DNA of 64,000 nucleotides. It comes from Paraburkholderia caffeinilytica (GTDB taxonomy: Bacteria > Pseudomonadota > Gammaproteobacteria > Burkholderiales > Burkholderiaceae). Positions 26,961-35,097 of this stretch are shown piece after piece. The notes beneath the pieces were generated by a model. It did no database searches, was not told the DNA's origin, and saw only the letters and a list, made by a program, of their open reading frames with translations. Both the position numbers and the translations under genes were made by a program. The stretch covers positions 930,001 through 994,000 of the forward strand of contig NZ_CP031467.1 of the NCBI RefSeq assembly GCF_003368325.1, read 5' to 3'. Position 1 is the stretch's first letter; each line of letters starts with the position of its first letter.

Positions 26961-27662
26961 ATGAAACAGCAGAACAACCCGCTGCCCGAACGCCTGGCAG
27001 CACTTGAATTGCTCGTAAACGACACGGGTCTCGTGGACGAACTCAAAGCCCGCCAACGTGCGGAAGCCGACAAGCGCCGCGCCGCGCTTGCTGCTGAATT
27101 GAAGGCGTTGCCGAACCGCGAGCGCGAACTGGCCGCTCTCGCAAAAGATGCCGCTCACGAGCACGCCGCTCTCGAAAAGGCTGCGACGCAATATCGCGAA
27201 GCCGAACGCCGCGACAAAGAGGCAACTGCGCGTGCTGTCATCGCGGCGTTGACGGATGAGGGCGCGCGTCAGGCAATCCTGACAAAACTGGAGCGTAGCG
27301 CGCCGCCCGAACTCGCGGACGCGCTGGACGACCTGAGTTTCGCCGATGGCCTGCTGCGAAACGCCGTTCGCACTGATGAAACGGCGAACCGCAGTTGGAC
27401 CGGGGTGCAGGTAAAGGCCGTAACGTCAAACATCGACGCTATCGGCGCGGCCCGCGCGCAGCTTGCCGAAGCGCAAGGGGCAATCCGCGAACTGGCACGC
27501 GATGGCCTGATGCCTAGCGAAGCGATGGTGACGCGCTGTGCGGAAATTGTGGCTGCCGCGATGGAGCCCGCATTCGCGTTCATTCCGCGCAAGCTGTGGG
27601 ACCTTCGCCACGACAAGCCCGCTTCTGACATCGTGGCCGAAGTCAGGGGCTACGTTCAGTAA
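26961..27662 (+). CDS. Coiled-coil protein of unknown function
   Basis: 233 aa, soluble. Residues about 20-95 are Ala/Glu/Arg/Lys-rich heptads (KARQRAEADKRRAALAAELKALPNRE) that predict a long coiled coil. AAGGACTGAACC gives an acceptable ribosome-binding site. It lies between SSB and the small terminase, where satellites and phages often carry head or regulatory accessories. No homologue is recognised, so no role is assigned. Confidence 0.6.
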   Translation: MKQQNNPLPERLAALELLVNDTGLVDELKARQRAEADKRRAALAAELKALPNRERELAALAKDAAHEHAALEKAATQYREAERRDKEATARAVIAALTDEGARQAILTKLERSAPPELADALDDLSFADGLLRNAVRTDETANRSWTGVQVKAVTSNIDAIGAARAQLAEAQGAIRELARDGLMPSEAMVTRCAEIVAAAMEPAFAFIPRKLWDLRHDKPASDIVAEVRGYVQ

Positions 27663-27975
27663 GCACTTTGGCGGTGCGCGACGGCAGCGGTTCGCCGTCG
27701 TGCCAGTCGCCGCAATCGCGGCGATTGGAGCGGTCGGCGCGCACAGCTAAGCGAGGCATTAACCGGCATCGACGGGCGGCGTGGCGGTGCCTCGTACGGT
27801 GCTTCACGGCCCCCTAGGGGGCTGTCAATCCCTAGTATCGAACCGCTTGTGACCGTGGCGATGCGCATTTTTTTACGGCCGCGAAATTACGGTTTTTAAT
27901 TGAAGCGCACAGAGCGTGAACCGGTGGCCTGTCTTGTGATGCAGGGTGCCGCGTGGATCAAGGAGTACGTCGAAA
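27663..27975. other. Intergenic region before the small terminase, with a 14-bp palindrome
   Basis: About 310 bp with no supported gene. It contains the perfect palindrome GCCCCCTAGGGGGC (27809-27822) and a T7 run near 27869-27876. A strong AAGGAG site for the terminase gene is at its end. The palindrome could be an operator, or a packaging site given its position next to terS; neither is shown. Confidence 0.45.
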
Positions 27976-28431
27976 ATGCGTGGCCGAAAACCCGTTCCGA
28001 CTGCGTTGAAGCTGGTGCGGGGTAATCCCGGCAAGCGCCCGCTTCCGGACGCCGAGCCGCGTCCAGGTCTTGAAGTTGCTATCCCTGACTGGCTGTCGCC
28101 GGCCGCACGCAAGCACTGGCCGACTATCGCCGACCCGTTGTACGCAGCCGGTTTGTTGACGGCGCTCGACGCGACCGCACTCGGTTTGTATTGCGAGGCA
28201 TTCGCGCGCTGGCAATATGCGAACGAGCAAATCGTCAAGCTTGGTCCGGTGGCGGTGGGCGCTGCGGGTTATCCCGTCAAGTCCCCGTTCGTGACAATTG
28301 CGAACACGGCATACGATCAGTTGAGCCGCATGTTGGTGGAGTTCGGCATGACGCCCTCGAGCCGGTCGCGGGTGACGGCAACGAAGCCGGACGATACGAG
28401 TCCCTATGCACAGTTTGTGAAAAAGACGTAA
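27976..28431 (+). CDS. terS: Phage terminase small subunit, P27 family
   Basis: DNA-recognition subunit of a packaging terminase; 151 aa. The beginning MRGRKPVPTALKLVRGNPGKRPL is the hallmark of the P27-type small subunit, followed by helical segments (WLSPAARKHWPTIADPL; ALDATALGLYCEAFARW) and FGMTPSSRSRV near the end, all typical. It starts nine bases after AAGGAG. No large subunit follows. In phage satellites a lone TerS redirects a helper phage's packaging machinery to satellite DNA. Confidence 0.9.
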   Translation: MRGRKPVPTALKLVRGNPGKRPLPDAEPRPGLEVAIPDWLSPAARKHWPTIADPLYAAGLLTALDATALGLYCEAFARWQYANEQIVKLGPVAVGAAGYPVKSPFVTIANTAYDQLSRMLVEFGMTPSSRSRVTATKPDDTSPYAQFVKKT

Positions 28432-28614
28432 CTATGACAGCACCGTCGCACTGGCAGTGCTTATACGCCGCCCAGAGGTGCTTTTAGGCCGCAAATGCCT
28501 GGCGCGACCGGCCTAGGCCGACCCACAAAAGACCTTCGCACATCTTGGAAGCGAACATTCGCTACGCTCTCAAGATCCTAACCGGTTTTGGATGGCAAAT
28601 CATGCCACGCTATC
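28432..28614. other. Stub after terS and module boundary
   Basis: Three bases after the TerS stop an ATG (28435) opens 17 codons (MTAPSHWQCLYAAQRC...) and stops at 28488. It is where a large terminase gene normally begins, so it may be a truncated start. Beyond it the sequence becomes non-coding and contains GGCCGACCCACAAAAGACC, a degenerate scar also seen at 29900. Composition changes here to lower GC. Confidence 0.4.
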
Positions 28615-28806
28615 CTAATTGAATTTGTGCGCCGCGTTGATGGCATTCATCACAGTCACGATCAAGGACGAGGTGACAATTACCGATATCTGAGTAAGCG
28701 GCAATGCGGAGCACTCTGCTGAAAAAGGAAAACGGTATAGACGACTTCCTCCCGCGATCAAAGTAATGGCAATGTCGGCCGGGCCGACAGCATAAAAGTG
28801 CGCCAA
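28615..28806 (-). CDS. Possible small membrane protein
   Basis: 63 codons from a TTG that overlaps the upstream stop region of the secreted-protein gene. A hydrophobic stretch (LTQISVIVTSSLIVTVMNAIN) could span the membrane. There is no clear ribosome-binding site. It may be coupled to the preceding gene on the minus strand or be a chance frame; confidence is low. Confidence 0.28.
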   Translation of the reverse strand: MAHFYAVGPADIAITLIAGGSRLYRFPFSAECSALPLTQISVIVTSSLIVTVMNAINAAHKFN

Positions 28807-29409
28807 TTAAGGATTGTTAATCTGAAAAGCCCAGCCGTCCTCTGTTCGATAAGAGCGCTGCCAGTTGTATGAATTCTTATTGTCTACTTCCATTTCTGAG
28901 AATGGTCCTGAACAGTCGTTGCCGTGGGAACACAGGGGCTGGATCCAAGACGGTGGCGGGACTCCATCAGCATAGGTGAAGCTCCATCCGTCACTAGACA
29001 GGGTATAGGCGTAGAATTGCCCATTATACCAATCGCTGCCAGACAACTCGCGATGCGTCACACCTAACCAGCCAGTCCATAAATTGGGGTCATCGTCGAA
29101 TCGGAACGAGAACCCTGCGAATTTGTCGCGGTTTGTGCAATTCCAACTACCCCAGTCGTTCGTGTCGTGCCATTTGATGGTGGCACGGCTGCCAGCGTTG
29201 ATGAACTCCGGAGCATCAATTTCTGTTACGCACCGACCTACCGTACCGACGATATTTATCCCGCGCGATGAATTGTTGATTACGTCGAACTGATGCCATT
29301 GCTCGGCCCATGCCGGAGAGACGCCCATTAACAGGCAACATAAGCCAATGGCTGCAAGGCTAATTCGACAGAGAATTGTCATTCGATTCTGAAAAACTTT
29401 ATTGAACAT
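28807..29409 (-). CDS. Secreted protein of unknown function (element cargo)
   Basis: 200 aa with a signal peptide (about residues 1-36, ending SPAWA). The mature part is Trp- and Asn-rich with four cysteines (GRCVTEI, SWNCTNRD, PLCSHGNDCSG) that could form two disulfides. Its pattern suggests a secreted beta-sandwich. The ATG at 29409 has GGAGG six bases upstream. It is the first cargo gene after the satellite module. No family is recognised; a toxin or surface role is only a guess. Confidence 0.65.
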   Translation of the reverse strand: MFNKVFQNRMTILCRISLAAIGLCCLLMGVSPAWAEQWHQFDVINNSSRGINIVGTVGRCVTEIDAPEFINAGSRATIKWHDTNDWGSWNCTNRDKFAGFSFRFDDDPNLWTGWLGVTHRELSGSDWYNGQFYAYTLSSDGWSFTYADGVPPPSWIQPLCSHGNDCSGPFSEMEVDNKNSYNWQRSYRTEDGWAFQINNP

Positions 29410-30012
29410 TTTCATCCTCCGGTGACGCCATGCTTGTTTTCGTAGCACCTTGAGCCTGACACAGCGGAATGTGTCTATCTCTCACAATTAGCTTGGTAAA
29501 CGCGATTGATCATACGATATGAGCTGCAACATAAGTGAGGGTGGCTGCGACTGTCAAGAGAATTAGCGCGCCAGGCCACGCCAAGGGTTTTAGCGTGAAG
29601 TAAATATGCCTATTGAATGGCTACAACGCATTCAAATCGTTTACGTATATGCGGGATGGGCATTAATCGCACCGAGCACCAAAATCCGAGCGCGCTTTTA
29701 CGAATTTGAGAAATCACACACGTTTCATCGCGCTCGTCAGGACTATCGGTTAATTCGATACGCATACTAGAGTTACAGAAGAGCGTAGGTCTTCATCGTC
29801 AACAATCTGTCCGGTGACTTCCATCGACCGTTTATGGCCGAACCCGGAAATTCGGCCAGCGCCCGCCAGTCACCAGCTCGGCCTCGCCGCGAATTTCCCT
29901 TGTCGACCCACAAGAGACGTCGAGGTTTCTCAATTACGGACATTCATCCTGCACTCGTCAAACCGGCTGCGGCATGATTGAGCCGAACACCTCACGGCCG
30001 ACACAGCAGCCT
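29410..30012. other. Cargo spacer with degenerate scar repeats
   Basis: 600 bp without a credible gene. It contains GACCGTTTATGGCCGA (near 29826) and TCGACCCACAAGAGACG (near 29902), related to sequences near 28515, 31254 and 32046. AT-rich at the left end, where the promoter of the secreted-protein gene is expected. Confidence 0.45.
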
Positions 30013-31107
30013 TTACGAAACTGCCTCACGCGTCATGAGGGCGGCCGCGACCGCGTTGCCCATCTCGTTGGTTCCGACCTTGCGCGTGCCGGCTTCCCAT
30101 ATGTCGGCCGTGCGCAGCCCTTGCGCGAGCACCCGCCTGACCGCCGTCTCGATGCGCTCAGCCTCATCAGGCAGGTTCAGCGAATGGCGAAGCATCATTG
30201 CCGCAGACAGGATGGTCGCGAGAGGATTCGCGATGTCCTTGCCAGCAATGTCTGGCGCCGAACCGTGCGAGGGCTCATACAAGCCCTTGCCGTTCGCGTC
30301 GAGGGATGCTGAGGGCAACATGCCAATCGACCCGGTCAGCATCGCCGCTTCGTCCGACAGGATATCGCCGAACAGGTTGCCAGTGACGATCACGTCGAAC
30401 GTCTTCGGCGCGCGCACCAGTTGCATGGCGGCGTTGTCGATGTACATATGCGAGAGCTCGACGTCGGGATATTCGCTGGCCACCTTGATCATCGTGTCGC
30501 GCCAGAATTGCGAGGTCTCCAGCACATTGGCCTTGTCGACGCTGCACAGACGCTTGCTGCGCTTTTGCGCGGCGCGAAAGGCGACATGGGCCACGCGAAC
30601 GATTTCCGGCGCGCTGTAGCGCATGGTGTCAAACCCTTCGTCGTGACCCTGGAACGGTCCGTCGGGCGCGAAACGCGTGCCGCGCGGCTCGCCGAAATAC
30701 ACATCACCGGTCAGATCGCGGATGATCAGGATGTCGAGGCCGGCAACGACTTCCGGCTTGAGCGTCGACGCGGCTGACAGTTCCGGATACAGCATCGCCG
30801 GGCGCAGGTTGGCGAACAACGCCAGGTGCTTGCGCAGGCCGAGGATGGCCTGTTCCGGTCGCAGCGACCGTTCGAGCCTGTCGTATTGCCAGTCGCCGAC
30901 GGCACCGAGGAGAATCGCATCGGCTGATTTTGCCAGCCGCAGCGTACGCTCGGGCAAGGGATGGCCGTAGATAGCGTAGCCAGTTCCGCCCACCGGCGCT
31001 TCTTCCAGCTCGAAGGGACAACCGAGCGCGTTGAGTACCTTGACGGCCTGCGCCGTGATTTCAGGACCGATACCGTCACCGGGTAAAACAGCAATTCTGG
31101 GATTCAT
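30013..31107 (-). CDS. leuB: 3-isopropylmalate dehydrogenase-type enzyme (LeuB family)
   Basis: NAD-dependent beta-decarboxylating dehydrogenase; 364 aa, full length. It starts [18 protein letters not shown]. Substrate- and metal-binding motifs are intact: [14 protein letters not shown] (about residues 91-104), the [16 protein letters not shown] block, [13 protein letters not shown] (Asp cluster, about 244-256) and [20 protein letters not shown] (about 276-295). This is a central leucine-biosynthesis enzyme, here as a solitary gene inside a mobile element without leuC or leuD. It may be a paralogue of the host gene or act on a related malate. Confidence 0.88.
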   Translation of the reverse strand: MNPRIAVLPGDGIGPEITAQAVKVLNALGCPFELEEAPVGGTGYAIYGHPLPERTLRLAKSADAILLGAVGDWQYDRLERSLRPEQAILGLRKHLALFANLRPAMLYPELSAASTLKPEVVAGLDILIIRDLTGDVYFGEPRGTRFAPDGPFQGHDEGFDTMRYSAPEIVRVAHVAFRAAQKRSKRLCSVDKANVLETSQFWRDTMIKVASEYPDVELSHMYIDNAAMQLVRAPKTFDVIVTGNLFGDILSDEAAMLTGSIGMLPSASLDANGKGLYEPSHGSAPDIAGKDIANPLATILSAAMMLRHSLNLPDEAERIETAVRRVLAQGLRTADIWEAGTRKVGTNEMGNAVAAALMTREAVS

Positions 31108-31339
31108 GCGAGTTAGGTTTCTGTCGATTGAGGGATTTCAGAGTAATCGACAGGCCCCCACGGAAAAAGATGACCATTTATCCCGGTACAGGTCATGCCA
31201 CGCTGTCCGAATCGCTTCAACCCGGCAGACGTGATCTGCGGGGGTCCCCGAACGACCGGTTGTGGCCGACTACCGCCTGACGCCGAAACGTAACCGGCTC
31301 ATTGCTGCCAGTCATCCGTGTCGATTGACCTGTTGGCCG

Positions 31340-31924
31340 TCACCGTATTTCGTATCTAAAGCTGTTTCCGTAGCGCCCCATCATGGTTCCCCTAAAATGC
31401 TGGTCGCCGACGTTGAGTAGCCGCGGCAGTTGGAGAAGCTCGCCGTTGCGTCCTAGCTCTTCGTAGAGGTGCAACACTGCGACAAAGAGCGCGGCAACCG
31501 AGTTGAGGCAGTTCTTTAGGTTCGCTTTTGAAAAGTGTTCATCGCGGTGGTGTTTGACCTTGTTATGGTCTTGCCACCAAATCGGCGGCCTCCCTTCCCC
31601 CCAATCGCTCCAAGGGTGAAGAGTCAGGCCATATCGGGGAATTTGAACTTCAAATCCAATGAAATTCGGACACGCCTCGGAGACTGCCCCGAAGTAGGCG
31701 TTAATGGTTGCTGCGGTTGATTCTGAATTGTGCTTCCGGCAGAGCTGCTTGAGCACCACATCGACCTCTGAACTCGCGCCGAGAAACAGGCGCGCAATCT
31801 CAATCGAATAGGTCGCGTCATTGCCTCCTGCGAAGTCCACATATCGAGAAAGGCGATCCAAATCCTCTTCAAGTGCGAGGAAGTAGTTCCAGTGGACATA
31901 TGAGTGAGATCTAAGTATCGCCAC
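31340..31924 (-). CDS. HEPN-like helical protein, putative defence cargo
   Basis: 194 aa, mostly helical. The first half (YFLALEEDLDRLSRYVDF, YSIEIARLFLGASSEVDVVLKQLC) and the late WWQDHNKVKHHRDEHFSKANLKNCLNSVAALFVAVLHLYEEL have the conserved pattern of a widespread uncharacterised HEPN-like family. The NKVKHHR segment is the polar, possibly catalytic, site. It is one of a cluster of minus-strand cargo genes. The HEPN assignment is by pattern, not proof. Confidence 0.5.
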   Translation of the reverse strand: MAILRSHSYVHWNYFLALEEDLDRLSRYVDFAGGNDATYSIEIARLFLGASSEVDVVLKQLCRKHNSESTAATINAYFGAVSEACPNFIGFEVQIPRYGLTLHPWSDWGEGRPPIWWQDHNKVKHHRDEHFSKANLKNCLNSVAALFVAVLHLYEELGRNGELLQLPRLLNVGDQHFRGTMMGRYGNSFRYEIR

Positions 31925-32191
31925 GATGTTTCCCTTGGCTATCGTCCGAGTTATATGGGTTTTCTGGGTAATTTTCAGTCACCACACGCCCGTTTTCTTT
32001 GCTATGCGGAACGACCGATTGTCACCGATCCAAGCATTGACGTCGACCGTCCGGTTGTGGCCGAACTGAGCCGGTCGCGATGGACACCGCGTGTGATACG
32101 AGGTGATTCTTCCCGTTCGCATAGAAGCAAATTAGTGGTGAGCGGATGCCCCGACATCGCGTCGGGGTCGCTTGGCGTTTTCATTTGCCCT

Positions 32192-33145
32192 TTAGCTGGT
32201 CCGATGCTGCCGCATATCATCGCTCTTGTTCCCGCCGGGCGCGGCGGCTTTTTGTGCTGCTTTGGCGCCCTCAATGACATGCTTGACTGCGTTGTCAACG
32301 TTTTCAACGAAGTTGAGCACGTCGTCCAGTGTCGAAACAACGAGGGCGGTTGGCAGATCAATCACGTTACCTGAGTTGTCTTTCCCGTTACGGTGGACAA
32401 TGTCGTGGCGTGTGAGGACTGCTTTAAACAAACGGTCTTTCTGCGCTTGGTCGGGAAGGATATCGACGCCTAGGGCAAGCTTGTACAGCACACCGATTTT
32501 TGCGAGATTGTGATACAGCAGCCCAGCGAGGTATTGCCGGGTTTTATCGACGACCACGTTCGGATTTGCAAGAATCTCGTTGAGGGAGATGGCCATTTCC
32601 TTCAGTTCTTTATCGCCTTTCAGCAGTCGCTTCAGAATCGTCTCATCGGAAAGCACCGAATTGACTAAAAGGTCCCCCAAGAATGCCTCCATCGCGCCGA
32701 TAGTACTCGCGAAGACCATTCGATTGATAACGTCGTCGGAATGTGGAAGTGAACCGCGCCCACCCGTCCCATACTCGGCAACGATATCGCCGAGCCGATA
32801 ATATGAATCTTTGAAGACCTCAAACGGTTCGTCTGGCGGATATTCGTTTAGCCATTGATCTTCGTCAGCCGGGTCCGGAGCTGTGAAGGGCGCGTCGTCG
32901 GCGGAAACCTCCACGTCAGGGTGCTCCGACAGTTCGACTGCGCAGTGCGATGGACTGTTCTGGACATGCGCGCCAAATGAGGCACCGCAATGTGGACACT
33001 CGATATCTATGTCGTCTTCTGAGAGAGAATCGGAGAGGCGATCGTAGTTGTAGTCGACTTCGGGCACTTCGACTTCTGTATCGACCTGTTTGTTGCATGC
33101 TGGGCATTTGAACCTGACGCTGGTTGAAACGTAGTGAGGCTGCAT
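32192..33145 (-). CDS. Zinc-ribbon HEPN-domain protein, putative ribonuclease of a defence system
   Basis: 317 aa. The N-terminus carries two CxxC knuckles (CPACNK about residue 14, CPHCGA about 50). A central helical region (VINRMVFASTIGAMEAFLGDLL) leads to RHDIVHRNG (about residues 245-253), which contains the R-x4-H motif of HEPN ribonucleases in the RiboL-PSP-HEPN style. HEPN nucleases are common in abortive infection and toxin systems. A zinc ribbon fused to HEPN fits a sensor-effector design. The target is unknown. Confidence 0.65.
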   Translation of the reverse strand: MQPHYVSTSVRFKCPACNKQVDTEVEVPEVDYNYDRLSDSLSEDDIDIECPHCGASFGAHVQNSPSHCAVELSEHPDVEVSADDAPFTAPDPADEDQWLNEYPPDEPFEVFKDSYYRLGDIVAEYGTGGRGSLPHSDDVINRMVFASTIGAMEAFLGDLLVNSVLSDETILKRLLKGDKELKEMAISLNEILANPNVVVDKTRQYLAGLLYHNLAKIGVLYKLALGVDILPDQAQKDRLFKAVLTRHDIVHRNGKDNSGNVIDLPTALVVSTLDDVLNFVENVDNAVKHVIEGAKAAQKAAAPGGNKSDDMRQHRTS

Positions 33146-33320
33146 CCTTTGTCTCTCTCTGTTGTGATGCTCTGTGCGATTTTCGATCGTCGGAAGGCGA
33201 ATCCATTGTCCCGCAAGCCAATAGCGACCGCGTCGATACCGCTAATCATCAAATACGCGCACCGCTCGCGACCGGTCGGCCAAAATGGTCACTGTTACTG
33301 GACCGGCATGGCGCCAAAGG

Positions 33321-34148
33321 CTAGTGACCGTACTGGCGAGCCAGCCACGCGCCGACATCGTTGATTCGTCGGTGCTTCGCATAGAACTTCCACTCATCAT
33401 GTATTGGCTTCACCGCTGCAAGGAATGCTCGCCGGTCCGTGTCTTTCCAACCGGGGGCGTTAGCAACGGAATTTTCGAGCAGAGTGCCCAATGTGAAGGG
33501 GTCAGCATTTTCAAACTCTTGCCGCGTTTTCTGCGCGAACTGCCGTATAACTTCCCACTCATCCTGAAGTGCGCGATGTTGTTCATCGTCGGATGCGATG
33601 GGCACACCCGTCCGCGCTTGTTCGTCCGCCGCCCGGCGCCCCATTGCATCGTTGACTAGCGCAATACGCCTGTCTAGTTCGGCGAAGAATGCGTTAAAGC
33701 AGGATGTCGCAAGATCGCGAAGCGTGATCCGGTGAAAGGGATCGAGGCTTTTGTCGATGTCGCCGCTCTTTACGTCGAGGGATTCCAAGAGTCCTTGAAT
33801 CCGTGTGACGAGGTCCTGTGTTTCAGGTTTGGGAATCGGCCCAGCCCATCGGCCTGCTCGGGACATCAGCTGAACCGAGATGTCGGCGAACAACTGGCTC
33901 GCCAGCCGCAGCTTCGATAGAAGCCGGTCGGCCTCCTCGATTTTTTCGTCCAGTTTTTTTGTCTTGGCCTCAAAACCGAATCCCTTGATGAACTCGAAGT
34001 GGTTGATATTCGCGAGCAGCAAGATCAGGATGCCTGCCGACAGACAGGCTGTTGCGGCAGCAACGTGGTCAGCAATCGCGATCCACAGACCTGTAGCAAC
34101 TGCTGCGGCGCCGAGCAGGTTGCCCACGATAGTTCTGGTTTTTTCCAT
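33321..34148 (-). CDS. Membrane-anchored coiled-coil protein, unknown
   Basis: 275 aa. Two close N-terminal membrane helices (about residues 7-48: LLGAAAVATGLWIAI and ACLSAGILILLLANI) are followed by a charged helix (KTKKLDEKIEEADRLLSKL) and a long soluble helical domain. This form, membrane hairpin plus cytoplasmic domain, is frequent in defence islands. It is transcribed away from the membrane/RES pair. No family is recognised. Confidence 0.6.
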   Translation of the reverse strand: MEKTRTIVGNLLGAAAVATGLWIAIADHVAAATACLSAGILILLLANINHFEFIKGFGFEAKTKKLDEKIEEADRLLSKLRLASQLFADISVQLMSRAGRWAGPIPKPETQDLVTRIQGLLESLDVKSGDIDKSLDPFHRITLRDLATSCFNAFFAELDRRIALVNDAMGRRAADEQARTGVPIASDDEQHRALQDEWEVIRQFAQKTRQEFENADPFTLGTLLENSVANAPGWKDTDRRAFLAAVKPIHDEWKFYAKHRRINDVGAWLARQYGH

Positions 34149-34557
34149 GAATTAGTTATCCCCTGTCCGATAGGCAGGATTGTCGTTGGTGCGAAGGGTA
34201 TCCGGCCACCATCGCTCAAAACTAGCTTTGCTTTTTTTGCAGTCGCCTCCCCGCCTGCGCGCGTCACTTAACTCATAATGTTTGATGCAAGCAGCTCTTG
34301 GCAAGGCTCGGCCGCCTAGTTTGGGTTCGGGAGCTGATATCGGGACACAAAAACGTTGCATTTTGATGCACACAGAGGCGCATTCATGCCTGGACACCGA
34401 TTACGCATTCCTCCCACTCTCCTTCGGGTACAAACGGGCTGCAACGTTTTTGAGATCGAGGGTAAGGGGAGCAGGCGTTGTTCCTATAATGAGCGTCGCC
34501 GTTGCCAACTTTTGGCAATGCTGCTTGCGCGAATTCATTTTCAGCCGGGGTGCGGGG
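34149..34557. promoter_or_regulatory. Divergent promoter region in the cargo
   Basis: About 410 bp between divergent cargo genes. An open frame in phase with the following gene continues back to 34282, but its residues show no conserved-looking pattern and no ribosome-binding site, so it is treated as leader. Promoters for both neighbours must lie here. Confidence 0.4.
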
Positions 34558-35091
34558 ATGGGATTTCAACTAGCAACAGTAAAGGCATGGGCTGACCTCG
34601 CATTGACGTGCGCGTCGTTGATTGCCTTGCCGGTGGCCGGATTTTGGGCGTACAACAACTTTGCGGCAGAAGACACGCACACATTAAACCCGAACATCAC
34701 GGTTTCAGCCGATTTGCTGCCATACAGCCAAGACTTCGAACTTTTGGTTGTGCATGCGAAACCGAAAAATATCGGTAAAGTTCCGGTCATACTGCGAGGG
34801 AAAGCAAACGGCGACATCGACATCTCGGTAAAGTCGATTTCAGAAGGTTTGACGCCACCCGCAAGTAAGCTGGCTGTGGCGGTCAATGAAGCGAAACTAG
34901 ATACCGTAGCAGAGAATAAAAACATTACGTCTGAATACGCCGACGGATATTATATGGAGCCGGGAATCGAATACGATGAGGTGCGCAGTTTCGTTGTTCG
35001 CAAAAATGCAACCTATCTTGTCCGCGTAGAAATTCATGATTTCGAGAAGGATAATTTCGTTGATGCGTCATGTATTGTACGAGCCCAATAA
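34558..35091 (+). CDS. Single-helix membrane protein paired with RES protein
   Basis: 177 aa. One N-terminal membrane helix (about residues 12-32, ALTCASLIALPVAGFWAY) and a soluble domain of beta character (NITVSADLLPYSQDFELLVVHAKPKNIGKVPVILRGKANG). The ATG at 34558 follows GCGGGG; the frame is open further upstream. It ends 6 bp before the RES gene and must be co-transcribed with it. It might tether or inhibit the RES enzyme; this is inferred from the pairing. Confidence 0.55.
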   Translation: MGFQLATVKAWADLALTCASLIALPVAGFWAYNNFAAEDTHTLNPNITVSADLLPYSQDFELLVVHAKPKNIGKVPVILRGKANGDIDISVKSISEGLTPPASKLAVAVNEAKLDTVAENKNITSEYADGYYMEPGIEYDEVRSFVVRKNATYLVRVEIHDFEKDNFVDASCIVRAQ

Positions 35092-35097
35092 CTCACA

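Noticed and set aside
34282-34557. N-terminal extension of the cargo membrane protein
   Set aside because: No ribosome-binding site at 34282, irregular composition, and the ATG at 34558 begins directly before the membrane helix.
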